A stretch of DNA of 64,000 bases from Saprospiraceae bacterium (GTDB lineage Bacteria > Bacteroidota > Bacteroidia > Chitinophagales > Saprospiraceae): assembly GCA_013360405.1 (NCBI GenBank), contig JABWBR010000005.1, forward strand, positions 32,569-96,568. Direction: 5' to 3'. The notes under the pieces are model-generated. The model was not told where the DNA came from. It made no database searches and worked only from the letters and a program-made list of their open reading frames with translations. How positions within the stretch are numbered: the first letter of the stretch is position 1; each line of letters begins with the position of its first letter. Both the position numbers and the translations under genes were made by a program. This document shows, in pieces, positions 34,828-41,409 of this stretch.

Positions 34828-35388
34828 ATGGCTATTCGCATCTATACAAAAACCGGCGATAAGGGCGATACTTCGCTTTTTGGCGGCAAACGGCTGCCCA
34901 AAAGCCATTTACGTATAGAAACCTACGGCACGGTTGACGAATTAAACTCGTTTATCGGTGTATTGCGCGATAGTACGGAAAGCGAGCCGATAAGGTCAAT
35001 GCTCAAAGACATACAAGACCGGTTGTTCACCCTCGGCGCCAACCTGGCCAGCGACCCTGAAAAACCGCTGGCCACGCCCGATATCCTCGACAGCGATATC
35101 GAAGCGCTCGAGAAGGCGATCGATGAAATGACCGAGCAACTGCCGCCGCTCAAGAACTTTATTTTGCCCGGCGGCCACACAACGGTTTCTTTTTGCCACG
35201 TGGCCCGTTGCGTCTGCAGAAGAGCAGAGCGATTAGCCGTAGCGCTGATGCTGGAAGAACCCGTCGACGAACAGATCATACGCTATTTGAACAGGTTATC
35301 TGATTATTTATTTGTGCTGACCCGACAGTTGTCAAAAGACCTCGGAGTAGAGGAGGTCATATGGCAACCGCGTAAATCGGGCGCCTAG
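34828..35388 (+). CDS. PduO-type cob(I)alamin adenosyltransferase
   Basis: 186 residues. The signature N-terminus RIYTKTGDKGDTSLFGGKRL binds ATP; YGTVDELNSFIG and the C-terminal helix RCVCRRAERLAVAL complete the PduO pattern. It forms a trimer that transfers the adenosyl group of ATP to cob(I)alamin, giving adenosylcobalamin for enzymes such as methylmalonyl-CoA mutase. The gene starts 6 nt after the ATPase stop and ends 10 nt before the permease start, inside an ABC exporter operon. No other B12 gene is nearby, and I saw no cobalamin riboswitch upstream. Confidence 0.93.
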   Translation: MAIRIYTKTGDKGDTSLFGGKRLPKSHLRIETYGTVDELNSFIGVLRDSTESEPIRSMLKDIQDRLFTLGANLASDPEKPLATPDILDSDIEALEKAIDEMTEQLPPLKNFILPGGHTTVSFCHVARCVCRRAERLAVALMLEEPVDEQIIRYLNRLSDYLFVLTRQLSKDLGVEEVIWQPRKSGA

Positions 35389-35398
35389 AAGTACCGCC

Positions 35399-36655
35399 AT
35401 GAGAATCATTCTACGAACCATAAGAGAAAGCATAGCCCAGGCTTTCGGCCAATTGCGCGCCAACAAGCTGCGCAGCTTCCTGTCGTTATTGGGCATCTCT
35501 ATCGGCATCTTTTGCATCATCGGCGTCTTGTCGGCGGTTGATTCACTCGAAGATAACGTAAGAGGCAGCCTCGAAAAACTGGGCAACGATATTATTTATG
35601 TAAAAAAATGGCCCTGGGCCGACCTGAGCGACAGCTGGTGGGATTACCTGAAACGCCCCAATCCCGACCATTCCGATTACGAAGTGATCAAGGAAAAGTC
35701 GAGGTTCGCTTCGCTCACTGCTTTTCACGTGGTAATAGGCTTTAAAACCCTGAAGTACAAATCGAATAGCGTAGAAAACGCAGTGCTAATCGGGTGTTCC
35801 GATAATTTTTCGGAAATGTTTAAGCTGGAATACGACCAGGGGCGTTATTTCTCCCCTGTAGAATATCACTACGGTAGCCCCAAAGCTATCCTGGGGTATA
35901 AGGTAATGGAAGAGTTGTTCGGTTCGCTTGATCCGATAGGCAAAACCATCAAATTATCCGGGCGCAATTATGAAGTCATCGGCGTAATTGAAAAAGCCGG
36001 CAAAGACCTACTCAACCCGCTCGATTTTGACGAGTGTATTTTGGTGTCTTATCCCAACGCCCGGACCTTGGCCAATTTAAAAGCTAATCAGATTTTTGAT
36101 ACCTCCGTAACGGTTAAAGCGGCTTCGGGTGTGCCGCTCGAGCAGATGAAAGACGAAGTAAAGGGTATTGTGCGCTCGCACCACCGCCTGCGCCCCCGCG
36201 AAACCGACGATTTTTCACTCAACGAGTTGTCGATGATCTCCAGCTTTTTTGATTCGTTTTTTAATATTCTAAATCTGCTGGGTATCGTCATCGGCGCTTT
36301 TGCAATGCTTGTGGGAGGTGTCAGCGTGGCCAATATTATGTTTGTTTCTGTAAAAGAACGCACCAATATCATCGGCGTCAAAAAAGCATTGGGCGCGAAG
36401 CGTTACATTATTTTGATGGAGTTTCTCATCGAATCAATTATGCTTTGCATCATCGGCGGCCTGATTGGCTTACTTTTGGTACATTTTATTACCAAAATAT
36501 TGACAGCGGCCATCGATTTTGACCTTTATCTGGATGCCGGCAATATCATTCTCGGATTAGTCTGCTCGATCTCTATTGGCGTGATCGCCGGGTTTATCCC
36601 CGCCGTGCAAGCCTCTAAACTCGACCCGGTGGTGGCTATGCGGCAGGGATCTTAA
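35399..36655 (+). CDS. ABC transporter permease (MacB/FtsX type)
   Basis: 418 residues. One N-terminal helix (FLSLLGISIGIFCIIGVLSAV, ~30-50) precedes a large MacB_PCD periplasmic domain (~55-280), then three C-terminal helices (LNLLGIVIGAFAMLVGGVSVANIM; FLIESIMLCIIGGLIGLLLV; IILGLVCSISIGVIAGFIPA). The motif VKERTNIIGVKKALGAKR is the coupling helix that contacts the ATPase. It forms the transporter with the product of 34105-34821. Function by family: ATP-driven export or extrusion across the inner membrane. The stop codon is immediately followed by a 13-unit heptamer array. Confidence 0.92.
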   Translation: MRIILRTIRESIAQAFGQLRANKLRSFLSLLGISIGIFCIIGVLSAVDSLEDNVRGSLEKLGNDIIYVKKWPWADLSDSWWDYLKRPNPDHSDYEVIKEKSRFASLTAFHVVIGFKTLKYKSNSVENAVLIGCSDNFSEMFKLEYDQGRYFSPVEYHYGSPKAILGYKVMEELFGSLDPIGKTIKLSGRNYEVIGVIEKAGKDLLNPLDFDECILVSYPNARTLANLKANQIFDTSVTVKAASGVPLEQMKDEVKGIVRSHHRLRPRETDDFSLNELSMISSFFDSFFNILNLLGIVIGAFAMLVGGVSVANIMFVSVKERTNIIGVKKALGAKRYIILMEFLIESIMLCIIGGLIGLLLVHFITKILTAAIDFDLYLDAGNIILGLVCSISIGVIAGFIPAVQASKLDPVVAMRQGS

Positions 36656-36745
36656 TGTTGGATGTTTGATGTTGGATGTTTGATGTTGGATGTTTGATGT
36701 TGGATGTTTGATGTTGAATGTTTGATGTTGAATGTTTGATGTTGA
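36655..36745. repeat. Heptamer tandem array (ATGTTKR x13) at a convergent junction
   Basis: Thirteen 7-nt units without interruption: alternating ATGTTGG and ATGTTTG, changing to ATGTTGA/ATGTTTG in the last five. The first unit begins with the last base of the permease stop codon. Inverted copies of the same unit follow at 36773-36800. There are no spacers, so it is not a CRISPR array. Confidence 0.92.
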
Positions 36746-36800
36746 ATTCTTAATATGTATTTTATTATTAATCAAACATCAAACATTCAACATCAAGCAT
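36718..36800. terminator. Long repeat-derived hairpin between convergent genes
   Basis: The last four heptamers (36718-36745) are almost perfectly complementary to four inverted units at 36773-36800 (CAAACAT CAAACAT TCAACAT CAAGCAT): 28 positions with about two mismatches, and a 27-nt AT-rich loop. The right arm ends inside the stop codon of the phosphoribosyltransferase gene. This could act as a terminator for both genes, but no T-run follows, so the role is inferred from position and structure. Confidence 0.6.
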
Positions 36801-37294
36801 TATTTAAGAAATACAGCGTAGCTGCCGGTTATCTTGATCTGCACGTCGATATCTTCCTGCAGCGTAGTGGCCAGTGAAAGGCCTACGTAGTCAACTTTGA
36901 TGGGGAACGACTTGTGCTTGCGGTCAACCAACACGACCACTTCCACTTTCCGGGGTAATACCTCCATAAGCGGCTTGCAGGCATAAAAGATCGTCCGGCC
37001 CGTATTAGCTACATCGTCGACAATAATAATCGTTTTTCCTTCGAATTCAGCTACGGGCAGTTCCAGTTGAATCGGTGAGTGGAGCGGTTGAGCGGGATTT
37101 AGTCTGATACGCGTAAGTTTAAGCGGCATTTTGGCCAGTGGGCGCAATTCCTGCACCAGGATTTCCGCAAATACGTATCCATTGTTATTGATGCCGGCAA
37201 AAATCAATTCCTGCTCGCCATCGTTGTTTTCCAGTATTTCTATAGCCAGCCGTTTTATCTTTTGAATGACCTGGCGATGATTAAGTAGCTCCAT
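36800..37294 (-). CDS. Phosphoribosyltransferase (PyrR/Xpt-like type I PRTase)
   Basis: 164 residues. The PRPP-binding motif is in TIIIVDDVANTGRTIFYA near residue 95, with the hood and flexible loop upstream and a C-terminal KSFPIKVDYVGLSLATTL segment typical of PyrR-like proteins. It should bind PRPP and a purine or pyrimidine base; the known choices are UPRTase/attenuation activity (PyrR) or hypoxanthine/xanthine PRTase, and the sequence does not decide. It is monocistronic with a promoter box 5 nt before its ATG, and converges on the ABC permease across the heptamer array. Confidence 0.85.
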   Translation of the reverse strand: MELLNHRQVIQKIKRLAIEILENNDGEQELIFAGINNNGYVFAEILVQELRPLAKMPLKLTRIRLNPAQPLHSPIQLELPVAEFEGKTIIIVDDVANTGRTIFYACKPLMEVLPRKVEVVVLVDRKHKSFPIKVDYVGLSLATTLQEDIDVQIKITGSYAVFLK

Positions 37295-37299
37295 ACCTG

Positions 37300-37307
37300 C
37301 AAAGGTA
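37300..37307 (-). promoter_or_regulatory. -7 promoter box (TACCTTTG) of the phosphoribosyltransferase gene
   Basis: Exact match on the minus strand, followed by CAGGT and the ATG at 37294, only 5 nt away. This predicts a leaderless or nearly leaderless mRNA. No -33 TTG at normal spacing. Confidence 0.6.
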
Positions 37308-37353
37308 AGGATGAAATGGGATTAATTATTAACTTGGCCGTCAAATAGGAAGT

Positions 37354-38664
37354 ATGGTACAGCAATTACTATTTATTGTTGTAGCCGGAGCGGCCTTGTG
37401 GATGGCTTTCCGGCAATTTAAACGCGTTCGCCGCAATATTTTATTGGGCAAGGATGTCGACATTCCAGGTGATTTCTCTCAACGCCTGCGCAATGTGCTG
37501 CTGGTAGCATTTGGACAACAAAAGATGTTCAAAAACTGGCTGCCGGCCATTTTCCACCTGTTTATTTATGTCGCTTTTTTGATTACGCAAATCGAGTTGA
37601 TCGAGATTTTTGTGGATGGCGTGTTTGGTGTGCATCGCTTTTTTGCGGATAAACTGGGCGGAATCTATACGTTCGTGATTAGCTTTATCGAAATATTATC
37701 GCTGCTGGCTTTTGTGGCTACGGTTATTTTCCTGCTTCGCCGCAATGTGTTGAATATAGCGCGCTTCAGAAAACCCGAACTCAAGGGCTGGCCCGCCCGC
37801 GACGCCAATTTCATCTTGTTGGGTGAAATTATACTGCTGGTAGGCATATTCAGCATGAACGGCGCCGATACGCTTTTACAAGATATTGACCCAGCGCATT
37901 ACACCGATACCGGCAATTTCGCCGTGAGCAGCTGGCTGGGGCCGGCTTTGTTCGGCAGCATGGAACAGGGCGCCCTCATAGTCGTAGAGCGGTTCGGCTG
38001 GTGGCTCCACATCCTCACTGTGTTGGGCTTCCTGGTGTATCTGCCTTATTCCAAACACCTGCACATCATTTTGGCTTTTCCCAATACCTACTTTGCCCCC
38101 CAACAACCGCGTGGCGAAATGGAGAATATGCCGGCCATAATGAATGAGGTCAAAAGCATGATGGGCCTCGCGCCGGAAAACCCGGCAACCGACGAACTGC
38201 CGGTTTTTGGCGCCAACGATGTGACACAACTCAGTTGGAAAAACCTGCTCGATGCCTATACCTGCACGGAATGCGGTCGATGCACGGCAGCTTGCCCCGC
38301 CAACCTTACCGGCAAAAAGCTTTCGCCGCGAAAGATTATGATGGACGTGCGCGACCGCATGGAGGAGATCGGAAAAGCCCTCGACAACGGCAAGGCAGCT
38401 TCAGCGGCTGACTACCAGGATGGCAAAAACTTATTCGACTATATCAGTCGCGAAGAAATTCACGCCTGCACCACTTGCAATGCCTGCGTGGAAGCTTGTC
38501 CGGTGATGATAAACCCACTTGATATCATCCTGCAACTGCGGCGCTACGAGATATTAACGGAATCGGCAGGGCCGCAAGACTGGCTGCCGATGTTTAACAG
38601 TATGGAAAACAGTGGGTCTGCCTGGGCGATGAGCGTGGAAAGAGACCAATGGGCAAAAAATTGA
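37354..38664 (+). CDS. Membrane-bound 4Fe-4S electron-transfer protein (HdrC/GlpC/NarI-like fusion)
   Basis: 436 residues. About five membrane helices fill the first ~240 residues (for example LLFIVVAGAALWMAF, WLPAIFHLFIYVAFLI, FVISFIEILSLLAFVATVIFLL), a NarI-like heme-binding arrangement. The soluble C-terminal part has two 4Fe-4S motifs, CTECGRCTAACP near 305 and CTTCNACVEACP near 370. Together with the next gene it forms a heterodisulfide-reductase-like pair, common in Bacteroidota and usually thought to pass electrons from ETF or another donor to the quinone pool. Donor and acceptor are not shown by the sequence. It overlaps the next gene by 16 nt. Confidence 0.87.
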   Translation: MVQQLLFIVVAGAALWMAFRQFKRVRRNILLGKDVDIPGDFSQRLRNVLLVAFGQQKMFKNWLPAIFHLFIYVAFLITQIELIEIFVDGVFGVHRFFADKLGGIYTFVISFIEILSLLAFVATVIFLLRRNVLNIARFRKPELKGWPARDANFILLGEIILLVGIFSMNGADTLLQDIDPAHYTDTGNFAVSSWLGPALFGSMEQGALIVVERFGWWLHILTVLGFLVYLPYSKHLHIILAFPNTYFAPQQPRGEMENMPAIMNEVKSMMGLAPENPATDELPVFGANDVTQLSWKNLLDAYTCTECGRCTAACPANLTGKKLSPRKIMMDVRDRMEEIGKALDNGKAASAADYQDGKNLFDYISREEIHACTTCNACVEACPVMINPLDIILQLRRYEILTESAGPQDWLPMFNSMENSGSAWAMSVERDQWAKN

Positions 38665-39464
38665 ACGACATGAGCCAATTTTCAATTCGTACGATGGCCG
38701 AAATGGCGGCGGCCGGTGAAACCCCCGAAATTGTTTTTTGGGTAGGATGTGCAGGTAGTTATGACGCCAGGGCCCAAAAGGTGACCCTCGCTTTTTGTCG
38801 CATTCTGCACGAAGCCGGCATATCATTCGCCATTCTGGGTAGCGAAGAACGCTGCACAGGAGACCCCGCTCGCCGCGCCGGCAATGAATTTGTTTTTCAG
38901 ATGCTGGCCATCCAAAATGTGGAAACCCTCAATATGTATGGGGTGAAAAAAATGGTAACGGCTTGTCCGCATTGCTTCAATACGCTCAAAAACGAGTATC
39001 CGGCACTGGGCGGCCACTACGACGTGGTGCACCATACCCAACTTTTGCAGCAATTAATAAACGAAGGCCGCATCCAAATGAAGGAAGGCGGTGTTTTTAA
39101 GGGTAAAAAAATCACGTACCACGATTCCTGCTACCTGGGCCGTGTCAATGGGGTATACGAAGCCCCGCGGGCTGTGCTCGAAGCCCTCGACGCAGATCTG
39201 ACAGAGATGAAACGCAGCCGGGCCAACGGCCTCTGCTGCGGCGCCGGCGGCGCACAAATGTGGAAAGAAGACGAACCCGGCGATAAGCGGATCAGTGTAG
39301 AAAGAGCGGAAGAAGCCCTGGCTACCGGCGCCCGGGTAATCGCGGTGAATTGTCCGTTTTGCCTCACTATGATGACCGACGGCGTGAAGGCAAAAGACAA
39401 ACAGGATGAAGTGATGGTCTACGACCTCTCGGAATTGATTCTCAAATCGGCAAACTTGGAATAA
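38649..39464 (+). CDS. CCG-domain (HdrB/GlpC/LldE-like) Fe-S protein
   Basis: 271 residues; ATG 38649 lies inside the preceding gene, and ATG 38670 (MSQFSIRTMAEM) is an alternative. Two cysteine-rich domains are visible: VGCAGSYDARAQ ... ERCTGDPARRAG ... CPHCFNTLKNEYP, and HDSCYLGRVNGVYEAPR ... GLCCGAGGAQMW ... NCPFCLTMMTDG. CCG domains bind a noncubane 4Fe-4S or zinc and take part in thiol/disulfide or lactate/glycerol-phosphate oxidation. The tight overlap with the membrane Fe-S protein shows that the two act as one complex. Cytoplasmic, no signal peptide. Confidence 0.88.
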   Translation: MGKKLNDMSQFSIRTMAEMAAAGETPEIVFWVGCAGSYDARAQKVTLAFCRILHEAGISFAILGSEERCTGDPARRAGNEFVFQMLAIQNVETLNMYGVKKMVTACPHCFNTLKNEYPALGGHYDVVHHTQLLQQLINEGRIQMKEGGVFKGKKITYHDSCYLGRVNGVYEAPRAVLEALDADLTEMKRSRANGLCCGAGGAQMWKEDEPGDKRISVERAEEALATGARVIAVNCPFCLTMMTDGVKAKDKQDEVMVYDLSELILKSANLE

Positions 39465-39471
39465 ATCAGCT

Positions 39472-39960
39472 ATGCACGATCAAATTAGCAGTATGGACCC
39501 CCAACAAACACGCGTTTGGGTCTATCAGTCAAACAAACCGTTCCCCGAACAGGAGGTTCCGCAAATTCGCCGGCAAATCAGCGATTTCGCCCGACAGTGG
39601 ATCAGCCACAACCGCCTTCTGCGCGCCGCAGGAGACGTACTTCACGACAGGTTTGTAGTATTAATGGCCGACGAAAGCCAGGTGGACGCCGGCGGCTGTT
39701 CTATTGATAGGTCGGTGGATTTTTTGAAAAACCTGCAGGCCTCATACGGCGTAGATCTGTTTGATCGTATGCGCTTTTCGTATCTCGATAACCAGGGCGA
39801 AGTGCAAACTGTAGACCGGTCGACTTTTGCCGCTTTGTACGCCAACGGAACCATTAATGACGAAACGCCGGTTTTTGATACGCTGGTAGCCACTAAAGCC
39901 GATTTTGACCAGTCGTTCGTCAAACCTCTAGCCAAAAGCTGGCACAAACGCATGGTTTAA
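39472..39960 (+). CDS. Small Bacteroidota protein of the family often mislabelled 'ABC transporter ATPase'
   Basis: 162 residues from ATG 39472 (ATG 39493 possible). It contains the pattern VWVYQSNKPFPEQEV ... HDRFVVLMADE ... GGCSIDRSVDFLKNLQ ... YGVDLFDRM. I recall this pattern from flavobacterial proteins carrying the ABC-ATPase label, yet there is no Walker A, signature or Walker B motif, so the label is not supported. The conserved GGCSID around the single Cys may be functional. It starts 7 nt after the CCG gene, so it belongs to that operon and may assist the Fe-S complex; this is inference. No signal peptide or membrane segment. Confidence 0.7.
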   Translation: MHDQISSMDPQQTRVWVYQSNKPFPEQEVPQIRRQISDFARQWISHNRLLRAAGDVLHDRFVVLMADESQVDAGGCSIDRSVDFLKNLQASYGVDLFDRMRFSYLDNQGEVQTVDRSTFAALYANGTINDETPVFDTLVATKADFDQSFVKPLAKSWHKRMV

Positions 39961-40030
39961 GGTCGTTTATCTAATAAAACTTGACTCAAGAAGGGATAAG
40001 GCCTAACTTGCAGTAATTAATTGCTGTATC

Positions 40031-40495
40031 ATGATAGGTAAAGTTAAACAATGGCTTGGCATAGAAGGCGTAAAGCTGGAATTGCTGCTACCCGAAGAAG
40101 TATCCGAAAAAGCGGGTTTTGTGATTGGGAAAATCGTGTTTCAATCTATGAATGCCCAAACTATAACCGGCATCAAGATCGTTCTGATCGAAAAATATAC
40201 CAGGGGCCGTGGAAAGGATAAATTGGTTGACGAATACGAAGTTAGCTCCACTAGCATTAATCGCACCATTGAGATCCCTATGAACGGCACGGCGGAAGTG
40301 GATTTTCAATTGCCTTTCAAGCTCGTTAAGTCTAATGTGGAGCAGTTTGGAGGGCGCAATTTCCTGTTTGGAGGCATAGCCGCCGCCGCTAAAATGATCA
40401 ATAACGTCAAATCGGAATTCAGGATAGAAGCCGAAGCAAGTGTGAAAGGCGTGGCGCTTAATCCGTTTGATAAGCAGAGCCTGGTAATAAAATAA
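40031..40495 (+). CDS. Arrestin-like (Spo0M-type) hypothetical protein
   Basis: 154 residues with strong beta character. The opening GKVKQWLGIEGVKLELLLPEEV, the block GKIVFQSMNAQTITGIKIVLIEKYTRGRGKDKLVDEY (landmarks GKIVFQSMNAQ and IVLIEKYTRG) and the later IEIPMNGTAEVDFQLPF resemble the Spo0M/arrestin fold, in which two beta-sandwiches carry a regulatory protein interaction. The match is by pattern, so function is open. It has no signal peptide and is single-gene, 70 nt after the Fe-S operon. Its stop codon is the first base pair of a strong bidirectional terminator. Confidence 0.55.
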   Translation: MIGKVKQWLGIEGVKLELLLPEEVSEKAGFVIGKIVFQSMNAQTITGIKIVLIEKYTRGRGKDKLVDEYEVSSTSINRTIEIPMNGTAEVDFQLPFKLVKSNVEQFGGRNFLFGGIAAAAKMINNVKSEFRIEAEASVKGVALNPFDKQSLVIK

Positions 40496-40540
40496 ATAGA
40501 AAAACCCCGAGTTTTATGCAAACCGGGGTTTTTCTATTTA
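40493..40540. terminator. Bidirectional intrinsic terminator
   Basis: A perfect 17-bp stem: TAAATAGAAAAACCCCG (40493-40509) and CGGGGTTTTTCTATTTA (40524-40540), loop of 14 nt. The G/C core is flanked by A5 and T5, so it terminates on both strands. The left arm starts at the stop codon of the arrestin-like gene. It also serves the convergent His-rich lipoprotein gene. Confidence 0.9.
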
Positions 40541-40565
40541 TGCTTAGTTACACGGTTATCGGTTT

Positions 40566-41273
40566 TTATTCACCACCACCTCCGTGTCCATGACCGTGTC
40601 CATGGCCACCACCATGTCCTCCTCCGCCATGTCCGCCGCCCTGATCATCATCATCGTCGTTATCGTCATCATTGCCGCCACCATTGCCGTGGCCTCCATG
40701 TCCTCCACCCGTAGGAAGCGTAACTTCTTCCACAAAGTTGCCGTTGGCGTCAAATACTACGCCGGTATGGTTGCTCAATACCACTAAGGTATTTCCATTG
40801 GGTAACAAGACCGCCTTGAGAATCTCCAATGAATCGGGATAATTGGCATTGATGTAATCGGTAATAGTTGCCGAAAGCGAATCAACGGGAATAAGAGTGC
40901 CATGGTGACCGCCGTGGCCTCCCTGACCACCGTGGTGGTGGCCTGTCAGCACAATTTCTTCTACAAAATTTCCATCGGCATCAAATACGACGGCTACGTG
41001 GTTGCTCAATATTACTATGTAATTTCCTTCGTCAGTGAGAAAAGCGCGGTGAATGTCAAGCGAATCGGGATAATTGGCATTGATGTAATCGAGAATTCCG
41101 GCGGGTAAGGAGTCCACATTGATGGCGTCGCCGTGGTGATGACCGCCGCGACTTTCGAGGCTAATGCTGTCCAAATTGCTAATGTCCGTTACGTCCTCTT
41201 TGGTGCAAGAGGCTACCATCATGGCTAGTACCAGCGAGAGCGCGGGTAGCCATTTAATCAAAGCTACTTTCAT
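40566..41273 (-). CDS. His/Gly-rich lipoprotein with two PepSY-like repeats; candidate metal-binding protein
   Basis: 235 residues. Lipoprotein signal with Cys23 (LAMMVASC). Two near-identical ~55-residue repeats (54-108 and 131-185; DYINANYPDSL, LSNH.{2}VVFDA.GNFVEE) fit the PepSY-like (beta-lactamase-inhibitor-like) domain. They alternate with His tracts: HHH at 45-47, a block from HHH112 to HH124, and a tail 189-235 of Gly/His with an Asp8-containing stretch ending in alternating HG. Such tails bind Zn, Ni or Cu. It is anchored in a membrane facing the periplasm or surface. It lies downstream of an ECF sigma/anti-sigma pair with a 136-nt gap, and that anti-sigma protein also has His/Gly loops. 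Confidence 0.75.
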   Translation of the reverse strand: MKVALIKWLPALSLVLAMMVASCTKEDVTDISNLDSISLESRGGHHHGDAINVDSLPAGILDYINANYPDSLDIHRAFLTDEGNYIVILSNHVAVVFDADGNFVEEIVLTGHHHGGQGGHGGHHGTLIPVDSLSATITDYINANYPDSLEILKAVLLPNGNTLVVLSNHTGVVFDANGNFVEEVTLPTGGGHGGHGNGGGNDDDNDDDDDQGGGHGGGGHGGGHGHGHGHGGGGE

Positions 41274-41409
41274 GCTGTGACTGAGTTGTTTGAAGTGAAA
41301 GAATTGTTTAAATCCACTATTTCCCGCCGGCCGGTCGGATCGTAGTTCTATTTATGTAGGTTATTTTATGGGGCAAATGGTTGCATGTAACATTTAAAAT
41401 TAAAATATA

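Noticed and set aside
36655..36800. CRISPR-like array
   Set aside because: The 7-nt units follow each other with no spacers, and no cas genes are in the window.
40560..41130. Plus-strand frames opposite the His-rich lipoprotein gene
   Set aside because: They are shadows of the repetitive His/Gly codons on the other strand.
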